Shown here piece by piece: positions 63,456-64,000 of a stretch of DNA of 64,000 nt (position 1 is the first letter of the stretch; each line of letters begins with the position of its first letter). Where the stretch lies: the NCBI RefSeq assembly GCF_002260525.1, contig NZ_MRYI01000002.1:186001-250000 (forward strand), read 5' to 3'. This DNA comes from Hahella sp. CCB-MM4. GTDB lineage: Bacteria > Pseudomonadota > Gammaproteobacteria > Pseudomonadales > Oleiphilaceae. Below the pieces are notes generated by a model, which saw only the letters and a program-made list of their open reading frames with translations, was not told the origin of the DNA and made no database searches. The translations under genes were made by a program, and so were the position numbers.

Positions 63456-63761
63456 TTACTCAAATACCGGCATAAAGAAACTGCGCTCATAGCTCACAAT
63501 ACATCGAGTCTCCTCTGCGTACTTGAATGCCGCCAGACAATCCGGATCATTGAAAGAATCTTTTCTGTACTGCTCATATGCCGCAAGGCTTGGAAAGGTG
63601 AATAATGCCAGAGCAATGTCATTTGCACCTTCAGAGGGAAGAAAGTAACCGTGATGCTGCCCTCCAAACTTATTAACCAGAGGAATCCATAGCTTGGCAT
63701 AATGCTCAAACTCTTTTGACTTATAGGGGTCAATCACGTATCTCAAATAACATGTAACCAT
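63456..63761 (-). CDS. NIPSNAP-family protein
   Basis: 101 residues forming a small alpha/beta-barrel of the NIPSNAP/dimeric ferredoxin-like type. MVTCYLRYVIDPYKSKEFEHYAKLW opens the domain, with HHGYFLP and EQYRKDSFNDPDCLAAFKYAEE later. Function unknown; relatives are often small cytosolic stress or catabolic proteins. The 239 bp to the window end contain no gene I can support. Confidence 0.85.
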   Translation of the reverse strand: MVTCYLRYVIDPYKSKEFEHYAKLWIPLVNKFGGQHHGYFLPSEGANDIALALFTFPSLAAYEQYRKDSFNDPDCLAAFKYAEETRCIVSYERSFFMPVFE

Positions 63762-64000
63762 TCGGTACTCCTGGCTAGCTTGTATGTGGTGATAGTTTTT
63801 ACGAACATAGATTCACGCACTTTGCAGAATGCCATTATGCCGGGGCCAGGCTCCATAATTAACTGATATACATATTAAAGCAGTTAATAAATCGGCACCC
63901 GACACATCCATGTCAACTCCACACAATGAAGGCCTATCGTTTTGTGATGCTTGAATAACCTGAGAGCAGGCTATTAATAGTGTCCACTTGGTTCGCCAGC

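Overview
The window looks like a chromosomal segment of a Gram-negative gammaproteobacterium, most like marine or environmental relatives of Pseudomonadales/Oceanospirillales. Supporting signs are the fabA-fabB pair, Rsd/AlgQ next to dsbB, comM-ubiK-glnK-amtB, gshA next to tex, rep next to a cytochrome c5, a complete alginate cluster, and lipoprotein and Sec signals throughout. No phage, insertion sequence, plasmid gene or CRISPR array was seen. I did not assign a genus.

Layout: (1) 1-2300, DUF4426-rdgB-hemW housekeeping operon. (2) 2.4-6.6 kb, a small membrane protein and a ProX-ProW-ProV-type betaine/choline ABC importer. (3) 6.6-9.6 kb, a secreted metallo-beta-lactamase-fold protein, trmB, and an unrecognised NIT-like helical protein. 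(4) 9.7-13.8 kb, a candidate small RNA, comM, ubiK, and a nitrogen-control operon glnK-amtB with two NtrC-like sites and a sigma-54 promoter. (5) 14-23.7 kb, a SemiSWEET, an L,D-transpeptidase, a periplasmic binding protein, fabA-fabB, divergent speE/speA, a lipoprotein GH13 amylase and Dps. (6) 23.9-29.2 kb, a PhoQ/PhoP-like two-component system with PepSY and glycine-zipper envelope proteins, and a TetR gene divergent from two glutathione S-transferases. (7) 29-43.5 kb, a WD40 lipoprotein, algQ/rsd, dsbB, a FliL-like protein, an RMF/CrpP-like small protein, gshA, tex, a GGDEF-EAL protein, rep, cytochrome c5 and small membrane proteins. (8) 43.5-61.2 kb, the alginate locus on the minus strand, read algD-8-44-K-E-G-I-J-F-X-L-A-C. 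(9) 61.2-64 kb, a long AT-rich regulatory region, a broken tRNA copy and an intact tRNA-Arg(CCG), a PEP-CTERM/GEVED surface protein and a NIPSNAP protein.

The alginate locus encodes the whole path. AlgC and AlgA make GDP-mannose, AlgD oxidises it, and Alg8/Alg44 polymerise under c-di-GMP control. AlgI/J/F/X acetylate, AlgG epimerises, AlgL degrades stray polymer, and AlgK/AlgE export. The order differs from the Pseudomonas operon: algX-algL lie after algF, and algC closes the cluster.

The most interesting reading is regulatory. The algD leader carries a sigma-54-type -24/-12 element almost identical to the one at glnK, with inverted repeats upstream of it. The PEP-CTERM gene about 1.8 kb further on has its own sigma-54-type element. 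This suggests, but does not prove, joint RpoN control of matrix polysaccharide and a matrix protein. No AlgU-type algD promoter was found by eye. A second candidate novelty is the promoter/three-hairpin/terminator unit between 9.70 and 9.84 kb, which has the form of a small RNA gene.
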